This document shows positions 7,685 to 15,649 of a stretch of DNA of 64,000 nucleotides, piece after piece. This DNA is from an uncultured Acidobacteriaceae bacterium (GTDB lineage: Bacteria; Acidobacteriota; Terriglobia; Terriglobales; Acidobacteriaceae), in the NCBI GenBank assembly GCA_903849645.1, contig CAINJJ010000041.1:1-64000 (forward strand), written 5' to 3'. A model generated the notes under the pieces. It had not been told where the DNA came from. It did no database searches and saw only the letters and a list, made by a program, of their open reading frames with translations. Numbering within the stretch: position 1 is the first letter of the stretch; the number at the start of each line of letters is the position of its first letter. The translations under genes and the position numbers were made by a program.

Positions 7685-8896
7685 GTGGCCGTAGCCGGCG
7701 CAGGCGCCTTCGGACGCAACCACCTCCGTGTCTACCGTGAGTTGGAGTCCGCCGGCCCCGCCGCCCGTCAAGGTGTCGCCCTGGTTGCGGCCATCGAGCC
7801 TGACCCCGACCGCGCCGCGGCCACCGCCGCCCAATACGCCATCCCCGTCTTTGCCACGGTGGACGCGCTGCTCGCCGCCGATCTCAAGATTGATGCGGCT
7901 TCCGTCGCGGTTCCCACCGTCTATCACCATGCGGTCGCCTCCCCGCTGCTCGACGCCGGCATCGACCTGCTGGTCGAGAAGCCCCTGGCCGCCTCGCTCC
8001 CCGAGGCCGACGACCTGATCGCCCGCGCCGCCAAGGGAAGCCGCATCCTGCAGCCGGGCCACCTGGAGCGTTTCAACCCCGCCGTCCTGGCCGTCCAGCC
8101 CCGCCTCCGCCGCCCCATGTTCTTTGAGGCCCACCGCCTCTCTGTCTTTACCCCCCGCGCCCTCGACGTCGATGTCGTCCTCGACCTCATGATTCACGAC
8201 CTCGACATCGTACTCACCTTCGCCAACTCCCCCGTCCGCGAGGTCCGCGCCGTGGGCCTGCCCATCCTCTCCCCCAAGGTGGACATCGCCAACGTCCGCG
8301 TCGAGCTCGAGTCCGGCTGCGTGGCCAACTTCACCGCCTCCCGCGTCTCCACTGAACGCGTCCGCAAGCTCCGCTTCTTTGAGCCCCGCCAATACGTCTC
8401 CATCGACTACGCCCGCCGCGAACTGCTCGTCATCCGCATCGACGACCAGGCCGCCCCCGCCGCAGGCCCCTCCCCCCTTGCCGCTGCCGCCGCCCAGTTC
8501 CTCGCCACCGGCAAACTCGACCCCGCCGTGGTGCAGCAACTGCTCGCCAGCGGCCAGGTAGACCCCGCCCTGCTCGCTCAGTTCGCCGCCGCCAAGGGCG
8601 ACCCCGCACAGCTGGCCAGCCTCGCCGCCGGCCTGGCCCAGCCCGCCTATGACTTGGCCCCCTCGGCTGCCAACCTGGCCCCCGGACTCTCCTTCCTCAA
8701 GCCGCCCGTCGCTCCCGGCGAGCCGCTTCGCCTTGAAATCGAGTCCTTTCTCGACTCCGTCCGCACCCGCCAGGAGCCCCGCGTCACTGCCCGCCAGGGC
8801 CGCGATGCCCTCGCCCTCGCCCTTGAAATCCAGTCCTCCATGGCCGCCCACGCCCAGCGCGCCGGACTCGCCGACTTCTTCAACCCCGGCGCCTGA
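7685..8896 (+). CDS. Gfo/Idh/MocA-family oxidoreductase
   Basis: A 403-residue NAD(P)-dependent sugar dehydrogenase-like protein. The Rossmann motif is at the very N-terminus (AVAGAGAFGRNH), and the family EKP motif is at 98-100. The HDLDIVLTF segment near 171 and the substrate-domain beta-sheet follow. GTG 7685 is the only normal start: an in-frame stop lies at 7640-7642 and the sole upstream alternative is ATT 7676. Residues about 255-346 form an unusual Ala/Pro/Leu-rich stretch with degenerate repeats (ATGKLDPAVVQQL, ASGQVDPALLAQF) before the family C-terminus resumes at LRLEIESFLDSVRTRQEP. The substrate is unknown. Family members near lipid A genes act on UDP-sugars, but that context is not visible here. 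Confidence 0.85.
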   Translation: MAVAGAGAFGRNHLRVYRELESAGPAARQGVALVAAIEPDPDRAAATAAQYAIPVFATVDALLAADLKIDAASVAVPTVYHHAVASPLLDAGIDLLVEKPLAASLPEADDLIARAAKGSRILQPGHLERFNPAVLAVQPRLRRPMFFEAHRLSVFTPRALDVDVVLDLMIHDLDIVLTFANSPVREVRAVGLPILSPKVDIANVRVELESGCVANFTASRVSTERVRKLRFFEPRQYVSIDYARRELLVIRIDDQAAPAAGPSPLAAAAAQFLATGKLDPAVVQQLLASGQVDPALLAQFAAAKGDPAQLASLAAGLAQPAYDLAPSAANLAPGLSFLKPPVAPGEPLRLEIESFLDSVRTRQEPRVTARQGRDALALALEIQSSMAAHAQRAGLADFFNPGA

Positions 8897-9086
8897 TTCG
8901 CCCCCTCCCAGCCCCCCCTTCCTGCCCCCGGACGAGGCCAATCTCCGTCCCCTCGCCTCAAACGGAATAAACCGATTTTCCATTAGAGAAAAGCCCCTTA
9001 GCTCCTCCCCTTGACAGCCCCTTCCCTGGGGGCTTACCGTTGGCAACCGGAGAGCAGACCGGCTTTTCAATTGCACTGGGATTGGA

Positions 9087-9128
9087 CCCTGATCCCTGAA
9101 CCTTGATCTCTGAACCCTGATCTCTGCC
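9087..9128. repeat. 14-bp tandem repeat, three units
   Basis: Three units follow one another: CCCTGATCCCTGAA, CCTTGATCTCTGAA and CCCTGATCTCTGCC. They lie 17 bp before the GH3 start codon, inside the 5' leader. The rest of the 248-bp space (8897-9144) holds a TTGACA (9011-9016) with only a poor -10 17 bp further on. Confidence 0.75.
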
Positions 9129-9144
9129 CACTGAAAGAGGACCC

Positions 9145-11805
9145 ATGAAAAGTGTTGGATTGCGAATGATCGTGGCTGCTTTGATCTGCAGCGCGGCGGC
9201 ATGGACGGCCCCGGCGCAGGACGCCCCCAAGTCCGCCTGGCTTGACACCTCCCAGCCCGCCGAACAGCGCGCCGCGGCTCTGGTTCACCAGATGACCCTC
9301 GAAGAAAAGGCCTCCCAGCTCGTCAATCAGGCACGCGCCATTCCCCGCCTCAACGTGCCCGCCTATGACTGGTGGAGCGAGTCCCTCCATGGCGTCATTG
9401 CCAAGGGAACCACCGAGTTCCCTGAGCCCATCGGCCTGGGCGCCACCTTCGACCCCGCCGCCATCCACGCCATGGCCGTCATCATCGGCACCGAGGGACG
9501 CATCAATCATGTGCAGGCGGTCCGCGAGGGCAGAAACACCTTCTTCAACGGCCTCGACTTCTGGGCTCCCAACATCAACATCTTCCGCGATCCCCGCTGG
9601 GGCCGCGGCCAGGAAACCTACGGCGAAGACCCCTACCTCACCGCCCGCATGGGCGTGGCCTTCGTCACCGGCATGCAGGGCGATGACCCCAACTACTTCC
9701 GCGTCATCTCCACCCCCAAGCACTTTGCCGTTCACTCCGGCCCTGAGCCCACCCGCCACACCGCCGACGTGCCCGTCAGCAAGCACGACGAGCTCGACAC
9801 CTACCTGCCCGCCTTCCGCGCCACCGTCGTCGAGGCCAAGGCCGACTCCGTCATGTGCGCCTACAACAGCATCAACGGCCAGCCGGCCTGCGCCAACGAG
9901 TTTCTCCTCCAGGACCAGCTCCGCGGCAAGTGGGGCTTCAAGGGCTACGTCGTCTCTGACTGCGGCGCCGTCCTCGACATCCATGAGGGCCACAAGTTCA
10001 CGCCCACCCAGCCCGAGGCCTCCGGCCTCAGCCTCAAGCGCGGCATGGACAACGAGTGCGTCGACTTCAGCTTCCAGATCAAGGACGACCACGACTATAA
10101 GCCCTATCTCGACGCCGTCAAGCAGGGCTTCCTCAAGGAGAGCGAGATTGACGTCGCCGTCACCCGCCTCTTCACCGCGCGCATGAAGCTCGGCCTGTTC
10201 GATCCTCCGGAGATGGTCCCCTACTCCAAGATCGACGAGAAGCTCCTCGACAGCGCCCAGCATCGCGCCCTCGCCCGCCGCATCGCCAATGAGTCCATGG
10301 TCCTGCTCAAGAACGACGGCGTGCTCCCCCTCAAGACCTCCGGCCTCAAAATCGCCGTCGTCGGCCCCCTCGCCGACCAGACCAAGGTCCTCCTCGGCAA
10401 CTACAACGGCAACCCCTCCCACACCGTCTCCATCCTCGAGGGCCTGCGCAACGAGTTCGCCGGCGCCACCATCAACTACGTCGCCGGAACCCAGTTCCTC
10501 GGCAAGGATGCCTCGCCTGCCCCCGCCTCCGCCTTCACCACCGACGGCAAGCCCGGCATCAAGGCCAGCTACGCCAAGCTCGACATGAACAACATGAACA
10601 CCCCCGGCACACCGACCGCTCTCGCCACCCGCATCGAGCCGGGCATCGACGCGGCCGCCGCGCCCGTACCCGCCGAGGTCGCCTCCGTCCACCCCCTCGT
10701 CATCCGCTGGGACGGCGAAATCACCGCCCCCGTGACCGGCGAATACAACATGGGCATGGCCGCCGACGGCTTCTTCCGCATCAAGGTCAACGACAAGGAC
10801 GTCACCTCCGCCTGGGACTCCAACGGCATCGAAAGCAAGATCGGCCGCGTGCATCTTGACGGCGGCAAGCCCGCCAAGATCCATGTCGAATACGCCCCCG
10901 GCGAAAAGTCGCAGATCGCCGCCCGCCTCATCTGGTCCCTGGTGGACCTCAAGCCCCAACCCGCCGCCGTTGCCGCCGCCAAGGACGCTGACGTCGTCGT
11001 CGCCGTCGTCGGCATCACCAGCGAGCTTGAGGGCGAAGAGATGCAGGTCAGCGAAGAGGGCTTCAAGGGCGGAGACCGCACCTCCATCGACCTGCCCAAG
11101 CCCGAGCAGGACCTGCTTGAGGCCGTCGCCGCCACCGGCAAGCCTCTAGTCGTCGTCCTCACCAACGGCAGCGCCCTCGGCGTCAACTGGGCCAACGCCC
11201 ACGCCAACGCCATCCTCGACGCCTTCTATCCCGGCGAAGAGGGCGGCGCGGCCGTCGCGGAAACCCTCTCCGGCAAGAACAACCCAGCCGGACGCCTCCC
11301 CGTCACCTTCTACAAGGACGTAAGCCAGTTGCCCCCCTTCGAGGACTACGCCATGAAGGGCCGCACCTACCGCTACTTCCAGGGCGCCCCGCTTTATCCC
11401 TTCGGCTACGGACTCAGCTACACCACCTTCTCCTACAGCGGCCTCACCGTCCCGCCCAGCACCCTGCCCGCGGGAACCCCCGTTGTCGTCGAAGCCACCA
11501 TCACCAACACCGGCCGCCGCGCCGGCGATGAAGTAGCCCAGCTCTATCTCACCTTCCCGTCCGTGCCCGGCGCTCCTCTCCGCGCCCTGCGCGCCTTCCA
11601 GCGCGTTCACCTTGAGGCCGGCGCGTCCCAGAAGGTCCACTTCGAGCTCCAGCCCCGCGACCTCAGCATGGTCACCGAGGCCGGCGACCCCATCATCGCC
11701 GAGGGCCAGTACGGCATCTCGGTCGGCGGCGGACAGCCCAACGCAGGCGTCCCCGTCCTCAACAAGACCATCAACATCAAGGGCAAGCTCGTCCTGCCCG
11801 AGTAA
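9145..11805 (+). CDS. Secreted GH3 glycosidase (beta-xylosidase/beta-glucosidase type) with PA14-like insert
   Basis: An 886-residue exported glycoside hydrolase. The signal peptide ends near TAPAQ. The N-terminal GH3 barrel carries the catalytic nucleophile Asp272 in GYVVSDCGAV, preceded by PKHFAVHSG and CAYNSINGQP. The second GH3 domain follows. It is interrupted by a PA14-like carbohydrate-binding beta-sandwich (about 510-610, GEYNMGMAADGFFRIKVN), then resumes with GITSELEGEEMQ, where the acid/base Glu lies. A fibronectin III-like C-terminus ends the protein. The pattern WWSESLHGV and a cysteine after the nucleophile resemble plant-type xylosidases, so xylan or arabinoxylan oligomers are likely substrates. 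Codons are almost all C/G-ending. Confidence 0.93.
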   Translation: MKSVGLRMIVAALICSAAAWTAPAQDAPKSAWLDTSQPAEQRAAALVHQMTLEEKASQLVNQARAIPRLNVPAYDWWSESLHGVIAKGTTEFPEPIGLGATFDPAAIHAMAVIIGTEGRINHVQAVREGRNTFFNGLDFWAPNINIFRDPRWGRGQETYGEDPYLTARMGVAFVTGMQGDDPNYFRVISTPKHFAVHSGPEPTRHTADVPVSKHDELDTYLPAFRATVVEAKADSVMCAYNSINGQPACANEFLLQDQLRGKWGFKGYVVSDCGAVLDIHEGHKFTPTQPEASGLSLKRGMDNECVDFSFQIKDDHDYKPYLDAVKQGFLKESEIDVAVTRLFTARMKLGLFDPPEMVPYSKIDEKLLDSAQHRALARRIANESMVLLKNDGVLPLKTSGLKIAVVGPLADQTKVLLGNYNGNPSHTVSILEGLRNEFAGATINYVAGTQFLGKDASPAPASAFTTDGKPGIKASYAKLDMNNMNTPGTPTALATRIEPGIDAAAAPVPAEVASVHPLVIRWDGEITAPVTGEYNMGMAADGFFRIKVNDKDVTSAWDSNGIESKIGRVHLDGGKPAKIHVEYAPGEKSQIAARLIWSLVDLKPQPAAVAAAKDADVVVAVVGITSELEGEEMQVSEEGFKGGDRTSIDLPKPEQDLLEAVAATGKPLVVVLTNGSALGVNWANAHANAILDAFYPGEEGGAAVAETLSGKNNPAGRLPVTFYKDVSQLPPFEDYAMKGRTYRYFQGAPLYPFGYGLSYTTFSYSGLTVPPSTLPAGTPVVVEATITNTGRRAGDEVAQLYLTFPSVPGAPLRALRAFQRVHLEAGASQKVHFELQPRDLSMVTEAGDPIIAEGQYGISVGGGQPNAGVPVLNKTINIKGKLVLPE

Positions 11806-11829
11806 CCCGCCAACCCGCACCAGAACGGA

Positions 11830-11872
11830 AAGGGGCGCATCCCGGCAACCGGATGCGCCCCTTCCCTTTTTT
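11830..11872 (+). terminator. Rho-independent terminator of the GH3 gene
   Basis: Perfect 13-bp arms (11830-11842 and 11851-11863; AAGGGGCGCATCC and its complement) enclose an 8-nt loop. They are followed by CCC and six T's (11867-11872). It lies 24 bp after the GH3 stop. Confidence 0.92.
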
Positions 11873-12169
11873 CAGCACAGCGTGGGCGCACTCTTACGGG
11901 TGCCGGGGCAACCCGCCGAACCACCCTCCAGCCGGAACCGTTCTCTCCCATAGCGAGGCGCGCATGACCGCGCAAGACGACATGCTGACGGCGTTCTTTG
12001 CCGTGGGTGGAGCGGTGCAGTAGGGGTGGGGACCTGGTATTGGAGGAATTCGTGAGGGGACAGGAGGTTCCCCAGGGAGGAGCGAGGCGAGGAGCCGGCT
12101 GGTCAGGAGCAGTCTGCACGCGGTCTCGGCCCCTTCCCCCGCTGGTGCGGGGCTCCTTCCTTTTCCTGT
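11873..12169. other. Non-coding stretch after the GH3 terminator
   Basis: No recognisable gene, RNA or repeat is visible. Short open frames on both strands have no protein-like composition. It may be the debris of the same decayed locus as the Ig-like fragment that follows. Confidence 0.45.
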
Positions 12170-12583
12170 TTGGTAACCGCCTTGGTACAGAGAGTCTGGG
12201 CGCCTCAAAGCCGCGCTACGCTAAAGCTCACGACTCTCAGCGCTTCTTCCGCGGCACCTGCATGGAACAGCCCGGTCACCTTTACCGCGAACGTGACGGC
12301 GGCGGGCAAGAGCGGTTCGCCCAGCGGGACCGTTACGTTTCAAAACGGGGCCAACATCCTCGGGACAACCGCGCTGAGCGGCGGTTCCGCAGCATTCTCC
12401 ACCTCCTTGCTGCCCATCGGAGTGCAGTCAATCAGGGCAACCTACAGCGGCGATTCAACCTTCATTGCGTCCACCTCCGCCGCATCGGCGGTTGATGTGA
12501 CCTTGACTTGCAACATCATCGTTGAAGTTACTGACAACGCTGGCGACATGGCGGTACAGAGTCCTGGGGTCACTATCAAATAG
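12170..12583 (+). pseudogene. Orphan bacterial Ig-like domain fragment
   Basis: The open frame encodes one nearly complete Ig-like repeat of the Big_3/5 type: SPVTFTANVTAAG, PSGTVTFQNGANILGTTAL and SIRATYSGDSTFIASTS. Such domains normally occur as many tandem copies in very large secreted or adhesin-like proteins. Here there is a single copy, a weak TTG start with no signal peptide, and about 30 residues after the domain. It is best read as the remnant of a deleted larger gene. A short expressed protein is possible but unlikely. Confidence 0.55.
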
Positions 12584-12915
12584 CTCGACCTGGCCCGCAA
12601 AGGAGCGAACGTGCTCCTCCGCGGGCGCCCCTAGCCGGTGAACCTCAGGGCGTGCGGCTGGCAGACGGCTGCTGCCGCGCACTCTTCTACCATCGATATT
12701 CCCCGGAGAGAGCGTCGCATAGCCCGATGCTGGCGTAGCCCGGCTCAACGCCACAGGGCGCCGAGAGCCACATTCCCCAGGCAGAGAGCATGGGGTCTAC
12801 TGCCGCATCATGGAATCAGGCCCCACGGCGGGGCGCCACCGCCAGAAGGACCCTTCCCAAACCCGGCACAGCCACGCATCCCAACGCCACCGCCCCCACA
12901 AGCGGGGAGGCAGAT
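12584..12915. other. Non-coding stretch before the flanking repeat
   Basis: No gene is recognised. An imperfect hairpin (CCCGC...GCGGG around 12593-12626) is the only structure seen. The stretch separates the Ig-like fragment from the repeat that borders the TPR/receptor block. Confidence 0.4.
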
Positions 12916-12964
12916 TTGAAGCAGGAAAAGCCCAATCACGGGTGAATGGCGGGTGAGAGATTTT
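12916..12964 (+). repeat. Left copy of a flanking direct repeat
   Basis: About 49 bp that recurs in the same orientation at 29651-29700. The core 40 bp (12925-12964) differs from the other copy (29661-29700) at two positions. It contains the 7-mer CGGGTGA twice, 4 bp apart. This copy lies just beyond the 3' end of the TPR gene and the other just beyond the 3' end of the glycosyltransferase operon, so together they bracket the block 12990-29601. Confidence 0.85.
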
Positions 12965-12989
12965 GCGAGAGCGTGAGAAGAAGAGGTCG

Positions 12990-15611
12990 CTAGCGGGCCT
13001 TCCCGGCGGAGGATTCGGAGTGCTGGCTTCGAGCCCGCGCGACGAGTTCAAGGGCAGCCTGGGTCACGGGATCATCCGGCCTGAGCGCCTTCGCGGCCAG
13101 CAGTTCCTTTTCGCCATTCACGAGGTCGCCGGCCTGACAATCCACGATGCCCAGCTTCCTGTGAAGGTCGGGCTTGGCCGCGCAGTCACCACACGTCGCG
13201 ATCGCTTCCTTCAATTGTCTGATCGCTTCAGGCCAGTCGTGTGCGGCCTCGGCTTCAATCCCGTTGTTGGCCAGTGAGTCCGCGCGGTCCAGGATGCGCC
13301 GCTCCTTCTGGACAGCGGTGTAGCGCGCCATGAACTGCTCGGATTCAGCCTGGTCTTTATCGCGCAATGCCTGTGCCAGGCTGAACAGCGCCTGGGTAAA
13401 GTCAGGATCAACCGCGATGGCGCTCCGCCAAGCCTCAAGCGCCTTCGCGGTCTCGGACTGCTGCTCAAAGGATTTGCCAAGCATGTACCAGGCCATGGCG
13501 TTACGGGGCTGCAATTTGACTGTCTCTTCAAAGAGATTTGCTGCAGGCTGGAGCTTGCCTTGCTGCTTGTCAATGAGGCCCAGAAAATACCGCGGCTCCG
13601 GCATGAGCGGAGCGAGCCTGCAAGCAGTTTCGAACTCAGGCTCTGCCTCAGGGGTGCGGTTCAGATCAAACAGAATTCGCCCGCGATAGAAATGGGCGAC
13701 ACCGGACTGCGGAGCAAGGCGGACCGCTTCTCCCATTTGGACCAGGGCGGCGGCCAGGTCGTAACTGTCTGCGAGCGCAAGCGCCAGATCCAGATGTGCC
13801 GCGGCCAGGTCGGGCGCCAGGTCCGCGACCTTGTGAAGGAGCGCGATCCCTTCGCTCGACTTGCCCATTTGCATTTTCACTTTTCCAGCCGCGGATATTG
13901 TGGCTGGATCGCTTGGCGACAGCGCGACGGCTTTGTCCAGTTCCTGTTCGGCGTCGGATTTCCTGTTTTGCTGGGCAAGAATCAACCCCAGGTCCAAATG
14001 GCCCCTGACATACTTCGGATCGTCTTCGATGACCTGGCGAAGGAGTCTTTCGGCCGATCCCAGGTCGCCCTTTTTCGCGTAAAGCATGGCCAAATCTCCG
14101 CGTGTTTCGACGAGTCCCGGTTCCAAGTCAAGAGCGGATTCGAGCCACTTCTGCGCAGACTGCAGGTCGCCTTTCGCCAGTTCCAGCCGGCCCAATTCGG
14201 TCTGAACTTTGGCCAATGTGGGATCGATGTTAATCGCATTGCGGAGAGTGTCTTCAGCGCTTTTCAAATCGTTTGTGGCTTCAAGCGCCAGGGCAAGATT
14301 GTAAGCCGTCTGGGCGCTGCCCGGATTCTCTTCGAGCATGTGGCGATAGATTGGCACTGCCTCTGCAGGTTTGCCAGACTGCAGCAGGTCATTCGCCTTG
14401 GTGCCCTCGGATGCCATCTGGCTATTCAAGGATTCTTCGCCTTGTTCTTTCCGCAACTGCCCGACTATTTGCGATGCCTCCTGCTTTTGTCCAAGCGAGC
14501 GCAGCACGGCGACCAACTGATACTGGGCCGCCCTATCCCCAGGTCTTAGTGCGACCGCTTTCTGAAGCTGGGGCAGGGCCTGATCCGGTTTTCCCGTCCG
14601 CGCCAAAACGAGACCGAACTGATATCGGGCCTCAAAATCGTCAGGCGACCTGGCTACGCCAAGCTCCAGTTCCGGCTCTGCTCTGGCGTAATCGCCCAAC
14701 TGCTGATACACCGTGCCCAGCATAACGTGCCCCGAGGCGTCGCTCGGTTTTCGGCGCGCGTAATCGCGGGCGGGCCCAAGCGCCTCTGCGTATGCTGATG
14801 CGTCGATGAGCGCCTTGACCTGCGCGGCCAGCGCGACCGTATCGGTGGGGCTCCGGCGGGTCACCTGCTGGTATTCATCGGCGGCCTCGCGATTACGGCG
14901 CTCGTTCGCATAGATGTTGCCAAGAGTGAAGTATGCAGCCGTCAAGTCGGGATGGCTCTTGAGCAAATCTGTCAGGAGGCTAATTGCGTCTGCTACCCCG
15001 GCGCCATCCAAAGCCGCCAGCCCGTCGGCCTGCCTTGCCTTGGCAGACTTATAGGTCGCGGTTGCCAAGGCGATCTGAAAATCTGGATCGTCCGGTTGAA
15101 TCCGAAGGGACTGCCGCCAATAATCGATTGCGGCATCGAATCGTCTCTCCTTCAAAAGAAGCTGCGCCATCCCGTCCAGGGCGCAGACCAATTGGGGGTT
15201 CACCGCAAGCGCATTGCGAAATTCGGCTTCCGCCTCGGTCGGGTCAGCGAGGGATGAGCCCAGCGCACAATGCGCCGGGAGCAATGTGGGATCGTACAGC
15301 AGAGCCTGGCGGAATTCACTGACTGCGGCAGTTGGCTGCTGCTGACGTTGTCGAACGAGCCCAAGGTCAAAATGCGCCTCGGCTGAGCGGGGCTCCAGCC
15401 TCAAGGCCTGCTTGAACGCCGCGGCCGCACATTTCAGATCGCCTTTATCCGCGAACCAGGCGCCCTCCGCGTCATACACTCGCGAAGGCGGCGTGCCTGC
15501 CGGCGGGTGCGCGGCCGATGCCGGTGGTTTGCAATTGTCCGGCAGTTGCGCCGAAGCCCGAGCGCCCACAAAGAGTAGAAATGCGCTACAGCCGATGAGC
15601 AATCTCTTCAT
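12990..15611 (-). CDS. Large secreted or periplasmic TPR-repeat protein
   Basis: An 873-residue protein with a signal peptide (cleavage near RASAQ), followed by about 20 tetratricopeptide repeats from residue about 45 to the end. They have the usual 34-residue rhythm (for example AEAHFDLGLVRQRQQQPTAA, AAYFTLGNIYANERRNREAA, AAHLDLALALADSYDLAAAL). TPR arrays are protein-protein scaffolds; no enzymatic domain is seen. It lies 38 bp after the FG-GAP gene upstream on the same strand and is surely co-transcribed with it, and probably with the receptor before that. I recall TPR and ASPIC/UnbV domains fused in one protein in related bacteria, which supports a shared task. Which partner it binds is unknown. 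Confidence 0.9.
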   Translation of the reverse strand: MKRLLIGCSAFLLFVGARASAQLPDNCKPPASAAHPPAGTPPSRVYDAEGAWFADKGDLKCAAAAFKQALRLEPRSAEAHFDLGLVRQRQQQPTAAVSEFRQALLYDPTLLPAHCALGSSLADPTEAEAEFRNALAVNPQLVCALDGMAQLLLKERRFDAAIDYWRQSLRIQPDDPDFQIALATATYKSAKARQADGLAALDGAGVADAISLLTDLLKSHPDLTAAYFTLGNIYANERRNREAADEYQQVTRRSPTDTVALAAQVKALIDASAYAEALGPARDYARRKPSDASGHVMLGTVYQQLGDYARAEPELELGVARSPDDFEARYQFGLVLARTGKPDQALPQLQKAVALRPGDRAAQYQLVAVLRSLGQKQEASQIVGQLRKEQGEESLNSQMASEGTKANDLLQSGKPAEAVPIYRHMLEENPGSAQTAYNLALALEATNDLKSAEDTLRNAINIDPTLAKVQTELGRLELAKGDLQSAQKWLESALDLEPGLVETRGDLAMLYAKKGDLGSAERLLRQVIEDDPKYVRGHLDLGLILAQQNRKSDAEQELDKAVALSPSDPATISAAGKVKMQMGKSSEGIALLHKVADLAPDLAAAHLDLALALADSYDLAAALVQMGEAVRLAPQSGVAHFYRGRILFDLNRTPEAEPEFETACRLAPLMPEPRYFLGLIDKQQGKLQPAANLFEETVKLQPRNAMAWYMLGKSFEQQSETAKALEAWRSAIAVDPDFTQALFSLAQALRDKDQAESEQFMARYTAVQKERRILDRADSLANNGIEAEAAHDWPEAIRQLKEAIATCGDCAAKPDLHRKLGIVDCQAGDLVNGEKELLAAKALRPDDPVTQAALELVARARSQHSESSAGKAR

Positions 15612-15649
15612 GTTGGATCCATCCCGGGTTCATCCCAACCTGGCCACAT

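Noticed and set aside
7616..9202. Long open frame antisense to the Gfo/Idh/MocA gene
   Set aside because: Gly/Glu/Ala-rich shadow of a recognised gene with the same GC3 cause.
9067..10959. Very long open frame antisense to the GH3 gene (630 codons)
   Set aside because: It is a by-product of almost exclusive C/G third positions in the GH3 gene; its translation is Gly/Val/Asp/Ala low-complexity with no fold or motif.
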